Made by a program: the position numbers and the translations under genes
Notes under the pieces: generated by a model
The model's input: the letters and a program-made list of their open reading frames with translations, nothing else
Told to the model about the DNA's origin: nothing
Database searches by the model: none
NCBI GenBank assembly: GCA_029782365.1
Contig: JAKOUW010000019.1
Location: 91,274-155,273, forward strand
DNA: 64,000 nucleotides
DNA from: Chloroflexota bacterium
GTDB taxonomy: Bacteria > Chloroflexota > Anaerolineae > Anaerolineales > UBA4823
Direction of reading: 5' to 3'
Part shown: piece after piece, positions 17,291 to 26,422 of the stretch
How the letters are laid out: every line of letters starts with the position of its first letter
How positions within the stretch are numbered: position 1 is the first letter of the stretch

Positions 17291-18349
17291 TTAGAGAGAC
17301 TTTGCCATCAATGCCGCAAGATCGGCCGTGCGGACAGAATATCCCCATTCGTTGTCATACCAGGCAACAATCTTGGCAAAAGTGCCTGCTTCTTTGCCCA
17401 GGACCATGGTGAAAGGCAGATCCACCGATGAACTGTGCGGATCGCCCTTATAATCAACGCTGACCAGCTCTTCATCCACAGCCTGCAGAATGCCTTTCAA
17501 AGGCGCTACAGCCGCAGCATCGCGGAAAGCCTGGCGCAGTTCAGCGGTCGTTGTCGCCTTTGCTAGTTCCACCGTCAGATCGATCACCGAGACAGTAGAA
17601 GTGGGCACGCGCAGAGCGTATCCATCTAATTTACCCGCCATTTCTGGGATTACAAGCTTCAATGCTTTTGCAGCGCCTGTGCTGGTGGGAATGATATTCA
17701 GGGCGGCCGCGCGTGCCCGGCGCAGATCGCTGTGGGGCAGATCAAGAATTTTCTGATCATTTGTGTAGGAGTGAATGGTGGTCATCAGGCCACGTACAAT
17801 ACCGAATTTATCGTTGGCGACTTTCACTACCGGCGCAAGACCGTTGGTTGTGCAGGATGCATTAGAAACCACGTGATGCTTGGCGGGATCATACTTTTGA
17901 TCATTCACGCCCAAAACAACAGTTAGATCCTCCCCTTCAGCTGGAGCGGAAATGATTACTTTCTTGGCGCCGCCTTTCGTGATATGGTTTTCAGCTCCCT
18001 GAACCAATTTCCCTTTCTTGTTGACGCCATCGGCTTTCACGGTGAAAATGCCGGTGCTTTCGATGACAATATCAACGCCTTCCTTGCTCCACGGGATTTT
18101 GGCGGGGTCTGTTTCTTTAAAGGCCTTGACCAACTTGCCATCAACATGCAGACCATCTTCTGCGACTTCAACTGTGCCGTTAAACCGGCCGTAGTTGCTA
18201 TCATATTTCAGCAAGTGAGCCATCGTCTTCAAATCACCAACATCATTGAAAGCAACCACTTCCAATTCTTTGGAATGATAATCGCGAATTGCTTTCAAAA
18301 CCTGGCGGCCAATCCGCCCAAAACCATTGATACCAACTTTTACAGTCAT
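17291..18349 (-). CDS. gap: Glyceraldehyde-3-phosphate dehydrogenase
   Basis: 352 residues from the ATG at 18349, chosen because GGAGG precedes it and [16 protein letters not shown] is the normal N-terminus. The catalytic cysteine lies in [12 protein letters not shown] and the NAD loop is [29 protein letters not shown] and WYDNEWGYS are typical. It is slightly longer than most because of extra residues around [13 protein letters not shown] and [11 protein letters not shown]. First gene of the gap-pgk-tpiA run. Confidence 0.97.
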   Translation of the reverse strand: MTVKVGINGFGRIGRQVLKAIRDYHSKELEVVAFNDVGDLKTMAHLLKYDSNYGRFNGTVEVAEDGLHVDGKLVKAFKETDPAKIPWSKEGVDIVIESTGIFTVKADGVNKKGKLVQGAENHITKGGAKKVIISAPAEGEDLTVVLGVNDQKYDPAKHHVVSNASCTTNGLAPVVKVANDKFGIVRGLMTTIHSYTNDQKILDLPHSDLRRARAAALNIIPTSTGAAKALKLVIPEMAGKLDGYALRVPTSTVSVIDLTVELAKATTTAELRQAFRDAAAVAPLKGILQAVDEELVSVDYKGDPHSSSVDLPFTMVLGKEAGTFAKIVAWYDNEWGYSVRTADLAALMAKSL

Positions 18350-18375
18350 GTCAAACCTCCTCATGGATTTGATGA

Positions 18376-18403
18376 TAAATTATTTTTATCGCCAGGTGGT
18401 CAA
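18376..18403 (-). promoter_or_regulatory. Candidate gap promoter
   Basis: TTGACC (18398-18403, minus strand) is followed after 17-18 bases by ATTTAT/TTTATC. It lies in the 100-base gap between yvcK and gap. The -35 match is good and the -10 is weak. Confidence 0.4.
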
Positions 18404-18449
18404 TTTAAACTTGCCCGGCGCTACAACCGGTGATGTTTTTCACAATCTA

Positions 18450-19781
18450 CTATTCTACCAGAGGTCCGGTTCTTTCTTGGTATAAATCAAGGATGATTTT
18501 TGCCAATTTTTTCGAGTCATGCCGGAATGGTAGGTCAGCATCGACCAAATCTGCCTTGTGAACCGAATAATTTCCGCTATCGGGAAGCGCTGAAACCCAT
18601 TGAACCCCCGGAGGTAGAGTACCTTTTTGAGAGTCATTGACCAACACAACATCAAATATATTTTGTCCGGAATGTTGTTCAATTGTCTTCAGGTAATCTT
18701 CCCATTCAAAGCCATCAGTTTCACCTGGCTGTGATGCCAGGTTACACACATACACTTTAAAAGCCCGGCTGGCTCGAATCGCTTCAAGGATATCTCTTAC
18801 CAATAAGTTGGGCAGGATGCTAGTAAACAGGCTGCCTGGGCCAATTACAATAATGTCCGCCGATAAGAGCGCTTGAATAACCAATGGATAAGCCGGTGGG
18901 TTATCTGGATCCAACCAAACCCGGCTTACCCGACCTGGGAATTCTGGTATCTGACTTTCACCTTGTACCCTGACCTGGCTTTGTGAATGGTTCAAAGTGA
19001 CATCCGCCACGAGCTTAACATCGTGCAGCGTTGCCGGCAGAACCTGTCCATGAACAGCCAAAACTTTGCCTGATTCTGCCACAGCTCTTTCAAAGCTACC
19101 CATCAAATCACTCAGCGCCGAGATAAACAGATTTCCAAAAGAGTGCCCCTCCAGGTTAGGATCTCCGCTTGCAAAGCGGTATTGAAAAAGTTTACCTAAC
19201 AATGCTTCATCGTCAGACAAGGCTGCCAGACAATTGCGAATATCCCCGGGCGGCAAGATCCCCATGCTGCGGCGCAGCCTTCCAGACGAGCCGCCGTCAT
19301 CGGCTACTGTGACAACGGCTGTAATGTTATAGGAGTAAGTTTTGATGCCGCGCAACAAGGTAGCCAGACCATGTCCGCCGCCAATGGCAACGATTTTAGG
19401 GCCTCGCCCGCGCAGGCGGTGCGCCGTAAGTACATCCAGCATTGGCCGATTAGTCCGCCGAAATGGAGCCAAAAGCGAACGGTTGAGCCCCGCAATCCCG
19501 AGCAGGATCAGCGCAGTACCAAGCAGACCAAAAATTATTGCCCGGATAGTATGTTGCAGAGGGCTTAAAGAGACTGTGGCTAATATTCGAATCCACCAGG
19601 CGGTTGGGTTACTGCGGTAAATACCTAATACCAAAATTGCCAAGCCAAAACTACAGAGCAGAATCCCAATCGAAATAGGGAGAATCCATCGTTTCACACC
19701 TAATCCTGGCATTAGCCAGCGCAGGAATGTGGAAAGGCTACCCCCTGTCGAGCCTAGCTTTTGGGATCGTTGTTCAGACAT
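18450..19781 (-). CDS. yvcK: YvcK/CofD-like gluconeogenesis factor with N-terminal membrane helices
   Basis: 443 residues. The first 110 contain two hydrophobic segments (ISIGILLCSFGLAILVLG and a second near AIIFGLLGTALILLGIAG), then a YvcK-type UDP-sugar-binding domain: IGGGHGLATLLRGIK, TVADDGGSSGRLRR, PPGDIRNCLAAL, EGHSFGNLFISAL and GPGSLFTSILPNL. YvcK proteins bind UDP-GlcNAc and influence central carbon flow and cell shape in Gram-positive bacteria. A role next to glycolytic genes fits but is inferred. An extended -10 (TGCTATGAT) ends 11 bases from the ATG. Confidence 0.88.
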   Translation of the reverse strand: MSEQRSQKLGSTGGSLSTFLRWLMPGLGVKRWILPISIGILLCSFGLAILVLGIYRSNPTAWWIRILATVSLSPLQHTIRAIIFGLLGTALILLGIAGLNRSLLAPFRRTNRPMLDVLTAHRLRGRGPKIVAIGGGHGLATLLRGIKTYSYNITAVVTVADDGGSSGRLRRSMGILPPGDIRNCLAALSDDEALLGKLFQYRFASGDPNLEGHSFGNLFISALSDLMGSFERAVAESGKVLAVHGQVLPATLHDVKLVADVTLNHSQSQVRVQGESQIPEFPGRVSRVWLDPDNPPAYPLVIQALLSADIIVIGPGSLFTSILPNLLVRDILEAIRASRAFKVYVCNLASQPGETDGFEWEDYLKTIEQHSGQNIFDVVLVNDSQKGTLPPGVQWVSALPDSGNYSVHKADLVDADLPFRHDSKKLAKIILDLYQERTGPLVE

Positions 19782-19792
19782 ACCAGGATTTA

Positions 19793-19801
19793 ATCATAGC
19801 A
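19793..19801 (-). promoter_or_regulatory. Extended -10 for yvcK
   Basis: TGC-TATGAT on the minus strand, with 11 bases between the box and the yvcK ATG at 19781. A leader of only about 5 bases is implied. Confidence 0.4.
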
Positions 19802-19828
19802 GTTAATAAGCATATCGTCAACAAATTA

Positions 19829-19837
19829 TGCTATACT
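19829..19837 (+). promoter_or_regulatory. Extended -10 upstream of recJ
   Basis: TGCTATACT is a textbook extended -10 box. Seven bases downstream is an ATG (19845) that opens a 40-codon frame ending just before recJ. A transcription start would fall on or next to that ATG. Confidence 0.5.
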
Positions 19838-19844
19838 TTGCAGC

Positions 19845-19967
19845 ATGATTCATCTAATTTTGGCAGATAAAACCGATCTCGTTCCACCTAACTTTGAGTT
19901 TAGCAGATGTTCCTTCCTGCACGGTCGTTCTTTTTATTGTAAGAATACCCTTAATCAGAAAATTTAG
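19845..19967 (+). CDS. Possible 40-residue leader ORF before recJ
   Basis: ATG at 19845, stop TAG at 19965-19967, two bases before the recJ ATG. There is no ribosome binding site, but the ATG is 7 bases from an extended -10, so it could be translated from a leaderless mRNA and couple to recJ. The peptide (MIHLILADKTDLVPP...) resembles nothing I recognise. It could be chance. Confidence 0.25.
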   Translation: MIHLILADKTDLVPPNFEFSRCSFLHGRSFYCKNTLNQKI

Positions 19968-19969
19968 AT

Positions 19970-21685
19970 ATGCCTTTTGCATCGAAACGGTGGGTGATTC
20001 CTGATCCAATTCCGGCGAATATTGACCTCGCCTTGAGCGAATATCCGCCGGTTATGCGCCAAGTTTTGTACAATCGTGGGATAAGCAGCACCCAGCAAGC
20101 TCAGCGTTTTCTATTGGCGGAAACGCCTGAACATACAGATCCTTTTTTGATGCTTGGCATCCCCCAGGCAGTCGATCGGCTTCATTTTGCGATTCGCAAC
20201 CAGGAAAAGATTGCAATTTATGGTGATTATGACGCCGATGGCGTGACTGCCACGGCTTTATTGGTTCAATTCTTAGAAAATCTGGGTGCTGAGGTCATGG
20301 GTTATATTCCCAGCCGTTTTGAAGAGGGATATGGATTAAATAATGAAGCCCTCACAGGCCTTCACGACCAGGGTGTGAAAGTGGTTGTCAGCGTGGATTG
20401 TGGTATTCGTTCGCCGGATGAAGCTGACCATGCTCGTTCTTTGGGCATCGACTTGATTATCAGCGACCACCACCAGCCTGCTGAGACCATTCCAAATGCT
20501 TTCAGTGTCATTAATCCCAAACAACCTGGCGATCCATATCTCGAAAAAAACCTGGCAGGCGTAGGTGTAGCGTACAAACTGGCGGCGGGCTTTATCGCGG
20601 CGATGCGCAAAGCTGGCGATCTTGTACCCAATCACCTGGCTGCCGAGGATTTGTTAGATCTTGTAGCATTGGGTACTGTCTCTGATTTGGTTCCTTTGTT
20701 GGGAGAGAATCGTTCCCTGGTTCGCCTGGGAATAGAACGAATCCGGCAGGGGAGGCGCCAGGGAATCCTTTCCCTGGCAGGAGCAGCGGGGCTAAAAACT
20801 TCCAACATCTCCTCCGGTGATGTGAGTTTTATGCTTGGTCCGCGCTTGAATGCCGCCGGGCGTTTGGATTCTGCGTTAACAGCATATTATCTTCTCATCT
20901 CGAAAGATGTGAGCGAGGCCAGTAATTTAGCTCAAAAATTAGAAATCCAAAACAAGGAGCGCCAGGAGATCACCCGCAAGATACAACTGCAGGTCGAAGA
21001 AAAAATCGCTCAACAAAGAACCGAACCATTCTTATTATTTGCAGCCGATCCAGGGTTTAATTCGGGCGTCGTTGGCCTGGTAGCTTCCAGGCTGACTGAA
21101 TCCTATTACAGACCGGCCATCGTGGCCCAACAAGGCTCTGAATTCACTCGCGGGTCATGCCGGAGTATTCCAGAATTTCATATCACGGAAGCGCTCGACC
21201 TGTGTAGTGATTTACTTGAACATCACGGAGGCCATGCGGCAGCCGCTGGTTTTACCGTCCGAAATGAAAACCTTGAGAATCTAATTGAACAAATGGAAAG
21301 CATCGCCCAGGCAAAACTGGCCAATATTGACCTGCGCCCAACTATCCGGGCTGATATAGAGCTTCCCCTATCGGAAGTAAGGGCAGACCTTTTGAAGTAT
21401 TTAAATTGGCTGCAGCCTACCGGTCAATCAAATCCCCAGGCTGTGTTTGTGTCGCGCGATTTGCGTGTTGTTCGTTCGAAAACGGTGGGCAAGGAAAACA
21501 ACCATTTGAAATTGACCGTTACCGATGGTCGAATTACCTATGATGCCATCGCCTTCCGCATGGGAGAGCTGCAAAACAGCCTGCCCCCGCGCCTGGATTT
21601 GATTTTCAATTTCGAATCCAATGAATACAATGGGCAAGAATATTTACAACTGAACGTGAAAGATATACATGCCAGCATGCATTAG
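19970..21685 (+). CDS. recJ: Single-stranded-DNA-specific exonuclease RecJ
   Basis: 571 residues, normal RecJ length. A 5'-3' ssDNA exonuclease of the DHH phosphoesterase superfamily, used in recombination and repair. The metal motifs are IYGDYDADGVTAT, VVSVDCGIR and IISDHHQP. GPRLNAAGRLDSA and the DHHA1 motif HHGGHAAAAGFT are also present, and a C-terminal OB-fold region follows. The GAEVMGYIPSRFEEGYGLN stretch is typical of RecJ. Divergent from yvcK. Confidence 0.96.
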   Translation: MPFASKRWVIPDPIPANIDLALSEYPPVMRQVLYNRGISSTQQAQRFLLAETPEHTDPFLMLGIPQAVDRLHFAIRNQEKIAIYGDYDADGVTATALLVQFLENLGAEVMGYIPSRFEEGYGLNNEALTGLHDQGVKVVVSVDCGIRSPDEADHARSLGIDLIISDHHQPAETIPNAFSVINPKQPGDPYLEKNLAGVGVAYKLAAGFIAAMRKAGDLVPNHLAAEDLLDLVALGTVSDLVPLLGENRSLVRLGIERIRQGRRQGILSLAGAAGLKTSNISSGDVSFMLGPRLNAAGRLDSALTAYYLLISKDVSEASNLAQKLEIQNKERQEITRKIQLQVEEKIAQQRTEPFLLFAADPGFNSGVVGLVASRLTESYYRPAIVAQQGSEFTRGSCRSIPEFHITEALDLCSDLLEHHGGHAAAAGFTVRNENLENLIEQMESIAQAKLANIDLRPTIRADIELPLSEVRADLLKYLNWLQPTGQSNPQAVFVSRDLRVVRSKTVGKENNHLKLTVTDGRITYDAIAFRMGELQNSLPPRLDLIFNFESNEYNGQEYLQLNVKDIHASMH

Positions 21686-21712
21686 GTTGCTGGATTTCAG
21701 AATTTGCATTTT

Positions 21713-22396
21713 TTAATCCACAAAACGATACTTGATCAACGTCCACATCGCAATAAAGGCATCTTTCATTTTAATTTTCTTGCCTTCGGAATATTCACGC
21801 GGATTGAAGCTGATCGGCACTTCGAAAATTCTCACTTTTTGCTTGAGCACTTTTGCTGTAAATTCCGGCTCAAATTCAAAGCCGCGCGCATGCAGCTCCA
21901 ACTTTTCCACAACATCGCGCCTGAAGACTTTATAACCGGTTTCCATATCAGTCAGGATATTATTGTATAGAACATTGGTCACAAGAGTCAAAATTTTATT
22001 AGCGACCATATTCCAGAATAAAATTGGCCGGCGAGGCCCTCCTAAAAATCTTGATCCATACACAACATCGGCAATATTTTCTGCGAGGGGTTTTAACAAT
22101 CCCGGGTAATCCCGCGGGTCGTATTCTAGATCTGCATCCTGGATTAATATTATTTCCATGTGGGCATTATTAATGCCAGTGCGCACCGCGGCCCCTTTAC
22201 CCTGGTTCTTGGCATGGAAAATTACGCGGACATTCTTCTGACCGTCGAGTTTCTGAATAATTTCACGCGTACCATCCGTCGAACCATCATCTACAATCAG
22301 AATTTCATCCGCAAATCCTACAGATTGGACACGGCGAACAATTTCCTCGATTGTATTGGCTTCATTGTATGTAGGGATAATCACAGAAAGTTTCAT
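21713..22396 (-). CDS. Family 2 glycosyltransferase, dolichol-phosphate mannosyltransferase-like
   Basis: 227 residues from the ATG at 22396. An ATG at 22405 overlaps the TATAAT box and is unlikely to be used. GT-A fold features are VIIPTYNEANTIEEI, ILIVDDGSTDGT, QDADLEYDPRDY (DxD region) and GSRFLGG. There are no C-terminal membrane helices, so it is like the soluble single-domain Dpm1/GtrB type that transfers a sugar from a nucleotide donor to a polyprenyl phosphate. The sugar is unknown. Convergent with recJ and divergent from the AAA ATPase gene. Confidence 0.88.
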   Translation of the reverse strand: MKLSVIIPTYNEANTIEEIVRRVQSVGFADEILIVDDGSTDGTREIIQKLDGQKNVRVIFHAKNQGKGAAVRTGINNAHMEIILIQDADLEYDPRDYPGLLKPLAENIADVVYGSRFLGGPRRPILFWNMVANKILTLVTNVLYNNILTDMETGYKVFRRDVVEKLELHARGFEFEPEFTAKVLKQKVRIFEVPISFNPREYSEGKKIKMKDAFIAMWTLIKYRFVD

Positions 22397-22403
22397 CGTC
22401 GTC

Positions 22404-22409
22404 ATTATA
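22404..22409 (-). promoter_or_regulatory. -10 box directly before the glycosyltransferase ATG
   Basis: Consensus TATAAT on the minus strand with exactly 7 bases to the ATG at 22396. Transcription would start at or beside the ATG, giving a leaderless mRNA. No Shine-Dalgarno sequence is present. Confidence 0.55.
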
Positions 22410-22456
22410 ACGGAATTTATATAAGTTTTAATTTAGAACGAAAGCTCTTGAGGCCG

Positions 22457-22465
22457 TGCTATAAT
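22457..22465 (+). promoter_or_regulatory. Extended -10 for the AAA ATPase operon
   Basis: TGCTATAAT on the plus strand, about 55 bases before the ATG at 22521. The leader then carries TGAGGAGG and AAAGGA, the latter 6 bases from the ATG. Confidence 0.55.
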
Positions 22466-22520
22466 CATTTTTATATCAGGCTTTCTCGGTTTGAGGAGGC
22501 GTTGTCGAAAAGGATAAATT

Positions 22521-23873
22521 ATGCCAACAAATCCCGCACAACCAAACCCATCCACCGGGCCTGCCACGCCACCCCAGGACAAGAGAACCTTCACTCCACC
22601 GAATCTCCTCACTTTGGAAGATACCGGGTTAAGTGTGCTCTGGTTGCAAGATCTGGCCTTGAAAATTATGTATTTCCAAGGTTATCTGAGCGGCTTTAAA
22701 ATCGCAGAATCAATGGCCTTACCTTTCACCGGGCTGGTCGATCAAATCCTCGATACTTTGAAACGAGAAAAATTTGTCGAAGTCAAATCCTCCCAGGTTG
22801 GGCTGGGAGAAGGCGCCTACCAATATGCCATTACATCCGCCGGTATTGCCCGAGCGCGGGAAGCACTGGATCGCAGCCAGTACGCCGGCCCTGCTCCGGT
22901 AACTTTGCAAGCATATAATGACTCGGTCAACAAACAGGCGCAAACGCGCTTGACGGTGACCTCACGGGCCATCCGGCAAACCTTGTCACACCTGGTGCTC
23001 TCGGAAAAAACTTACGCCCGTATTGGCCCAGCGATCAACTCGGGCACCTCAATATTTCTATATGGGCCTCCCGGCAATGGGAAAACCAGCGTCGCCAGGG
23101 CGATTGGCAATATGATGCTGCGGGAAAGCATGTATATTCCATTTGCTATTTATGTTGATGGCCAAGTCGTAAAATTGTATGACTCCGTCAACCATCAACT
23201 TGCTCCTGAAGAATCTTCAAACACATCCTCAACTGGCGCATTGCGCACAAATCCACGTCGGGACCCACGCTGGATTCGTATTCGCCGCCCATTTATTGTT
23301 GTGGGTGGCGAATTGACGCTTGCCGGCCTCGATCTGGTATTTGATGATACCAATAAATTCTACGAAGCTCCTTTTCAAGTTAAGGCAAACGGTGGCATTT
23401 TATTGATAGACGATTTTGGCCGTCAGCTTGTCCGACCACGCGACCTATTAAATCGTTGGATCGTCCCTCTTGAGAATCGGACGGATTTCCTCACACTCCA
23501 CACTGGTCGTAAAATTGAAGTGCCGTTCGACGTACTGGTCGTTTTCTCCACCAATCTGCCGCCCAAAGACTTAGTGGATGAAGCTTTCCTCAGGCGTTTA
23601 CGCCACAAAATTGAAATCAGCGATCCAACGTACGAGGAATATCGTGAAATTTTCAGCCGAGTAGCGAAAAGCAAAGGCGTTGTTTACAATGACCAGGGGT
23701 TAGCGTATTTATTGCAAGAATGGTACATCAAACGCAATCGTAAGCTGCGCGCTTCACATCCTCGAGATTTATGCGACCAAATTTTGGATGTGAGCCGGTT
23801 CATGGGCATCGAACCTGAGATGAGCCGAGAGTTATTAGATAGGGCTGCTGAGGCCTACTTTGTGGAGCTATAG
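22521..23873 (+). CDS. AAA-type ATPase with N-terminal winged-helix-like region
   Basis: 450 residues. Residues 1-130 look like a DNA-binding-style helical and winged fold (LPFTGLVDQILDTLKREKFVEV, then YAITSAGIARAREAL). The ATPase core has Walker A GPPGNGKTS near residue 180, Walker B ILLIDDFGRQ near 290 and a sensor-1-like VFSTNLPP. The C-terminal part resembles an AAA lid. No partner is recognised, so the function is unknown. It heads a tight five-gene plus-strand run. A GVGL-type MoxR/RavA chaperone role or a regulator role are both possible. Confidence 0.75.
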   Translation: MPTNPAQPNPSTGPATPPQDKRTFTPPNLLTLEDTGLSVLWLQDLALKIMYFQGYLSGFKIAESMALPFTGLVDQILDTLKREKFVEVKSSQVGLGEGAYQYAITSAGIARAREALDRSQYAGPAPVTLQAYNDSVNKQAQTRLTVTSRAIRQTLSHLVLSEKTYARIGPAINSGTSIFLYGPPGNGKTSVARAIGNMMLRESMYIPFAIYVDGQVVKLYDSVNHQLAPEESSNTSSTGALRTNPRRDPRWIRIRRPFIVVGGELTLAGLDLVFDDTNKFYEAPFQVKANGGILLIDDFGRQLVRPRDLLNRWIVPLENRTDFLTLHTGRKIEVPFDVLVVFSTNLPPKDLVDEAFLRRLRHKIEISDPTYEEYREIFSRVAKSKGVVYNDQGLAYLLQEWYIKRNRKLRASHPRDLCDQILDVSRFMGIEPEMSRELLDRAAEAYFVEL

Positions 23874-24652
23874 TGATTATGTTTATTGATTTACCCCGTC
23901 CAGCAATTATAGGTCATCGTGGTTCTTGCCAGTACGCTCCTGAAAACACCCTCGCATCCTTTTTATTAGCCGTTCAACACCAGGCTGATGCTATCGAATT
24001 AGATGCCAAGCTCTGCGCAGATGGCACCGTAGTCGTGATCCACGATCCAACGGTGGACCGCACAACTACCGGCAAAGGCGTGGTTAGAAAAATGCCCCTG
24101 GCAGCCCTCAAAGAGTTAGATGCAGGCTCACATTTTGATATCGCTTACCGAGGTGAGAAGATCCCGACGCTGGATGAAGTATTCGCTCTGGTAGGACATA
24201 AAATCCCCATCAATGTGGAATTAACCAATTACACCTCGATGTTGGATGATCTTCCGGAAAGAGTGACCGCCTTGGTGAAGAAGCACAACCTGGTTGGAAA
24301 AGTATTTTTTTCCTCGTTTAATCCTGTGGCGCTCATCCGGGCTCGCAAACAACTACCGCAAGTGCCTATCTGTTTGCTGGCAACAAATGGATCCTCCGGC
24401 GCTTGGATGCGTGGTTTCCCGGGCCGCCTTGTGGGTTACCAAGCGCTTCACCCGGAAAAAGATGACGTGACGGCCAAATTGGTCAATGAGATTCACCAGC
24501 GCGGCCAGCGCATCAATGTCTATACAGTTAACTCAGAGGGTGACATGCGCCGCTTATTTGACATGGATGTAGATGGCATATTCACCGATGATCCGCCGCT
24601 GGCGCGAAAAGTATTGACTTCATCAAAAACGCCTTCGAAAGCGCGGCGCTAA
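23873..24652 (+). CDS. Glycerophosphodiester phosphodiesterase
   Basis: 259 residues, GDPD TIM-barrel family. It hydrolyses glycerophosphodiesters to glycerol 3-phosphate and an alcohol. IGHRGSCQYAPENTLASF contains the catalytic His and metal-binding Glu, IELDAKLCADGTVVVIHDPTVDRTT follows, and NVELT, YTVN and GIFTDDP complete the family pattern. No signal peptide, so cytoplasmic. The GTG at 23873 overlaps the previous stop by one base and has GGAG at good spacing; the ATG at 23879 is the alternative. Confidence 0.93.
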   Translation: MIMFIDLPRPAIIGHRGSCQYAPENTLASFLLAVQHQADAIELDAKLCADGTVVVIHDPTVDRTTTGKGVVRKMPLAALKELDAGSHFDIAYRGEKIPTLDEVFALVGHKIPINVELTNYTSMLDDLPERVTALVKKHNLVGKVFFSSFNPVALIRARKQLPQVPICLLATNGSSGAWMRGFPGRLVGYQALHPEKDDVTAKLVNEIHQRGQRINVYTVNSEGDMRRLFDMDVDGIFTDDPPLARKVLTSSKTPSKARR

Positions 24653-24663
24653 CGGGCAAAAAT

Positions 24664-25623
24664 GTGATCCCGCTAGAATGGATCCAGGCAGCTCAAATTA
24701 ATATTCGACAACATTTGCGTATCACGCCGCTTGAATTTGTCCCCAATCTGAATGCTTATTTCAAATGGGAAAATCTTCAAGTTACGGGCTCTTTCAAAGC
24801 ACGCGGCGCATTGAACAAGGTGTTTAATTTGCTGGATTGGGAGCGCGCCCGAGGTTTGGTAGCTGCGTCAGCTGGAAATCACGGGCAAGGACTGGCATTG
24901 GCCGGAAAATTGGCGAAGGCGAATGTGACGATCTTCGCATCACAGCATGCCGTCCCAACCAAACTGGAAGCGATACGCCAGCTTGGCGCGCGTGTAATGC
25001 TGGTCAACGGCGGTTACCCAGAAGCAGAACAGGCCGGGAAACAGTTCGCAGAAGAACAGGAAAAAACCTGGGTTTCCCCATATAACGATGGCCGGGTTAT
25101 AGCCGGGCAGGGTACCCTGGCACTCGAAATATTAGAGCAAAACCCAGGCCTTATTAATGCATGTTGGCTGATCCCAGTGGGAGGTGGAGGGCTGGCCAGT
25201 GGTATTCTTTCCACACTGCATCAGCAGAAACAAAGGCCGCGTTTGGTAGGTATTCAATCCGAGGCATCTCCTTTTTTTTACGGACTTTACCATTCTAAAA
25301 GCCAGGCAAATATAATCGAATTGCCATCGTTAGCAGATGGTTTATCAGGTCCGGTTGAAGAAGGTTCAGTGACGATCCCGATCCTGCAAAAAGGCCTGGA
25401 TGACTTGATCCTGGTGACTGAAAGTGAAATAAGACGAGCGATTGTCTATGCGTGGCGGGTTTTCAGAATGCGAATCGAGGGATCTGCGGCAGTTTCTTTG
25501 GCGGCTTTACAATCTGGTAAAATACGTCACTATCCTTTGGCTTTGATAATTTCCGGCGGAAATATCCAACCGGAAACTCACCAGGAATTGCTGGATCAAA
25601 ATGGAAACGCCAATAACTCCTGA
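24664..25623 (+). CDS. Threonine dehydratase-like PLP enzyme
   Basis: 319 residues, fold-type II PLP enzyme without an ACT regulatory domain, like catabolic threonine/serine dehydratase or serine racemase. The PLP lysine is in TGSFKARGALNK, the Asn contact in ASAGNHGQGLA, and the phosphate loop is VGGGGLASG. The start is GTG at 24664, because the overlapping ATG at 24662 is followed at once by TGA. It lies 11 bases after the phosphodiesterase gene and overlaps the next gene by 23 bases. Confidence 0.88.
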   Translation: MIPLEWIQAAQINIRQHLRITPLEFVPNLNAYFKWENLQVTGSFKARGALNKVFNLLDWERARGLVAASAGNHGQGLALAGKLAKANVTIFASQHAVPTKLEAIRQLGARVMLVNGGYPEAEQAGKQFAEEQEKTWVSPYNDGRVIAGQGTLALEILEQNPGLINACWLIPVGGGGLASGILSTLHQQKQRPRLVGIQSEASPFFYGLYHSKSQANIIELPSLADGLSGPVEEGSVTIPILQKGLDDLILVTESEIRRAIVYAWRVFRMRIEGSAAVSLAALQSGKIRHYPLALIISGGNIQPETHQELLDQNGNANNS

Positions 25624-26422
25624 TGAAATTATGGTCACCTGTATCGCCCACCAGTTAGAAGATGGTGAAACTGTGGCCCAGGGCATTGCCACTCCGCTGG
25701 TAGCAGCAGGCTTTATGTTAGCGCGCCTGACACATGCTCCCCATATTTATTTCACCTCCGCAATTGGACAATCCATGAGTCGCGAATCAGCTCCGCTGAG
25801 CATCTCGAAAGTGGAAGGATATTGGCTCGATCGCAGCTTGAGGAGCATTGGCTTTGTCAGGGCTGCTCTCGAAATCTTGCCGAGCATTCAACCCAAAGAA
25901 TTCTTCCGGCCTGCGCAAATAGATTCGTATGGTAATTTTAATAACCTGGCTTTCGGAAAAGATTACCTAAAAGGTGGGGCGTGCCGTTTGCGGCTTCCTG
26001 GAAGTGGTGGCATTCCGGATGTCACTACATTCATTGATGATATATATCTTTATGTGCCGCGCCATTCCAGGGTAACCTTCGTTTCCGAACTGGATATTCG
26101 ATCAGGCTTAGGATTTGATCCTGCTCGTACTCATGGATCCGGCCCACGTTATCTGGTTAGCGATCTTGGCCAATTCGATTTTTCTCACGGTCGGATGCGC
26201 TTGATCAGCTATCACCCAGGATCCTCAATCCAACAAATCCAATCGAAAACTGGCTTCCCCCTGGATATCGCTGAAAACGCGTGTCAGACACCTCTGCCTA
26301 GCCATCAAGAGCTTGATTTGCTGCGCCATCATATCGATCCGCATGGCATTCGCCGTCTGGAGCTCTTAAGCGGCGCGCCTCGCCGCCAATTGTTGCTGGA
26401 TATTCTGGAAAGAGAACAATGA
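25601..26422 (+). CDS. Class I CoA-transferase beta-subunit-like protein (IpdB type)
   Basis: 273 residues. The early part (QGIATPLVAAGFMLARL) matches the beta subunit of class I CoA-transferases, and RLPGSGGIPDV and the late HGRMRLISYHPG region follow the family. The catalytic Glu normally found in an ENG motif is absent; the aligned stretch reads TSAIG. That is the pattern of IpdB-like proteins, which hydrolyse a ring-CoA instead of transferring CoA. The usual alpha subunit is not adjacent, so the protein may act alone or with a distant partner. Overlaps both neighbours. Confidence 0.75.
   Translation: METPITPDEIMVTCIAHQLEDGETVAQGIATPLVAAGFMLARLTHAPHIYFTSAIGQSMSRESAPLSISKVEGYWLDRSLRSIGFVRAALEILPSIQPKEFFRPAQIDSYGNFNNLAFGKDYLKGGACRLRLPGSGGIPDVTTFIDDIYLYVPRHSRVTFVSELDIRSGLGFDPARTHGSGPRYLVSDLGQFDFSHGRMRLISYHPGSSIQQIQSKTGFPLDIAENACQTPLPSHQELDLLRHHIDPHGIRRLELLSGAPRRQLLLDILEREQ

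Noticed and set aside
17984..18433. Open frame antisense to gap
   Set aside because: A shadow frame over gap and its leader; no domain or start signal.
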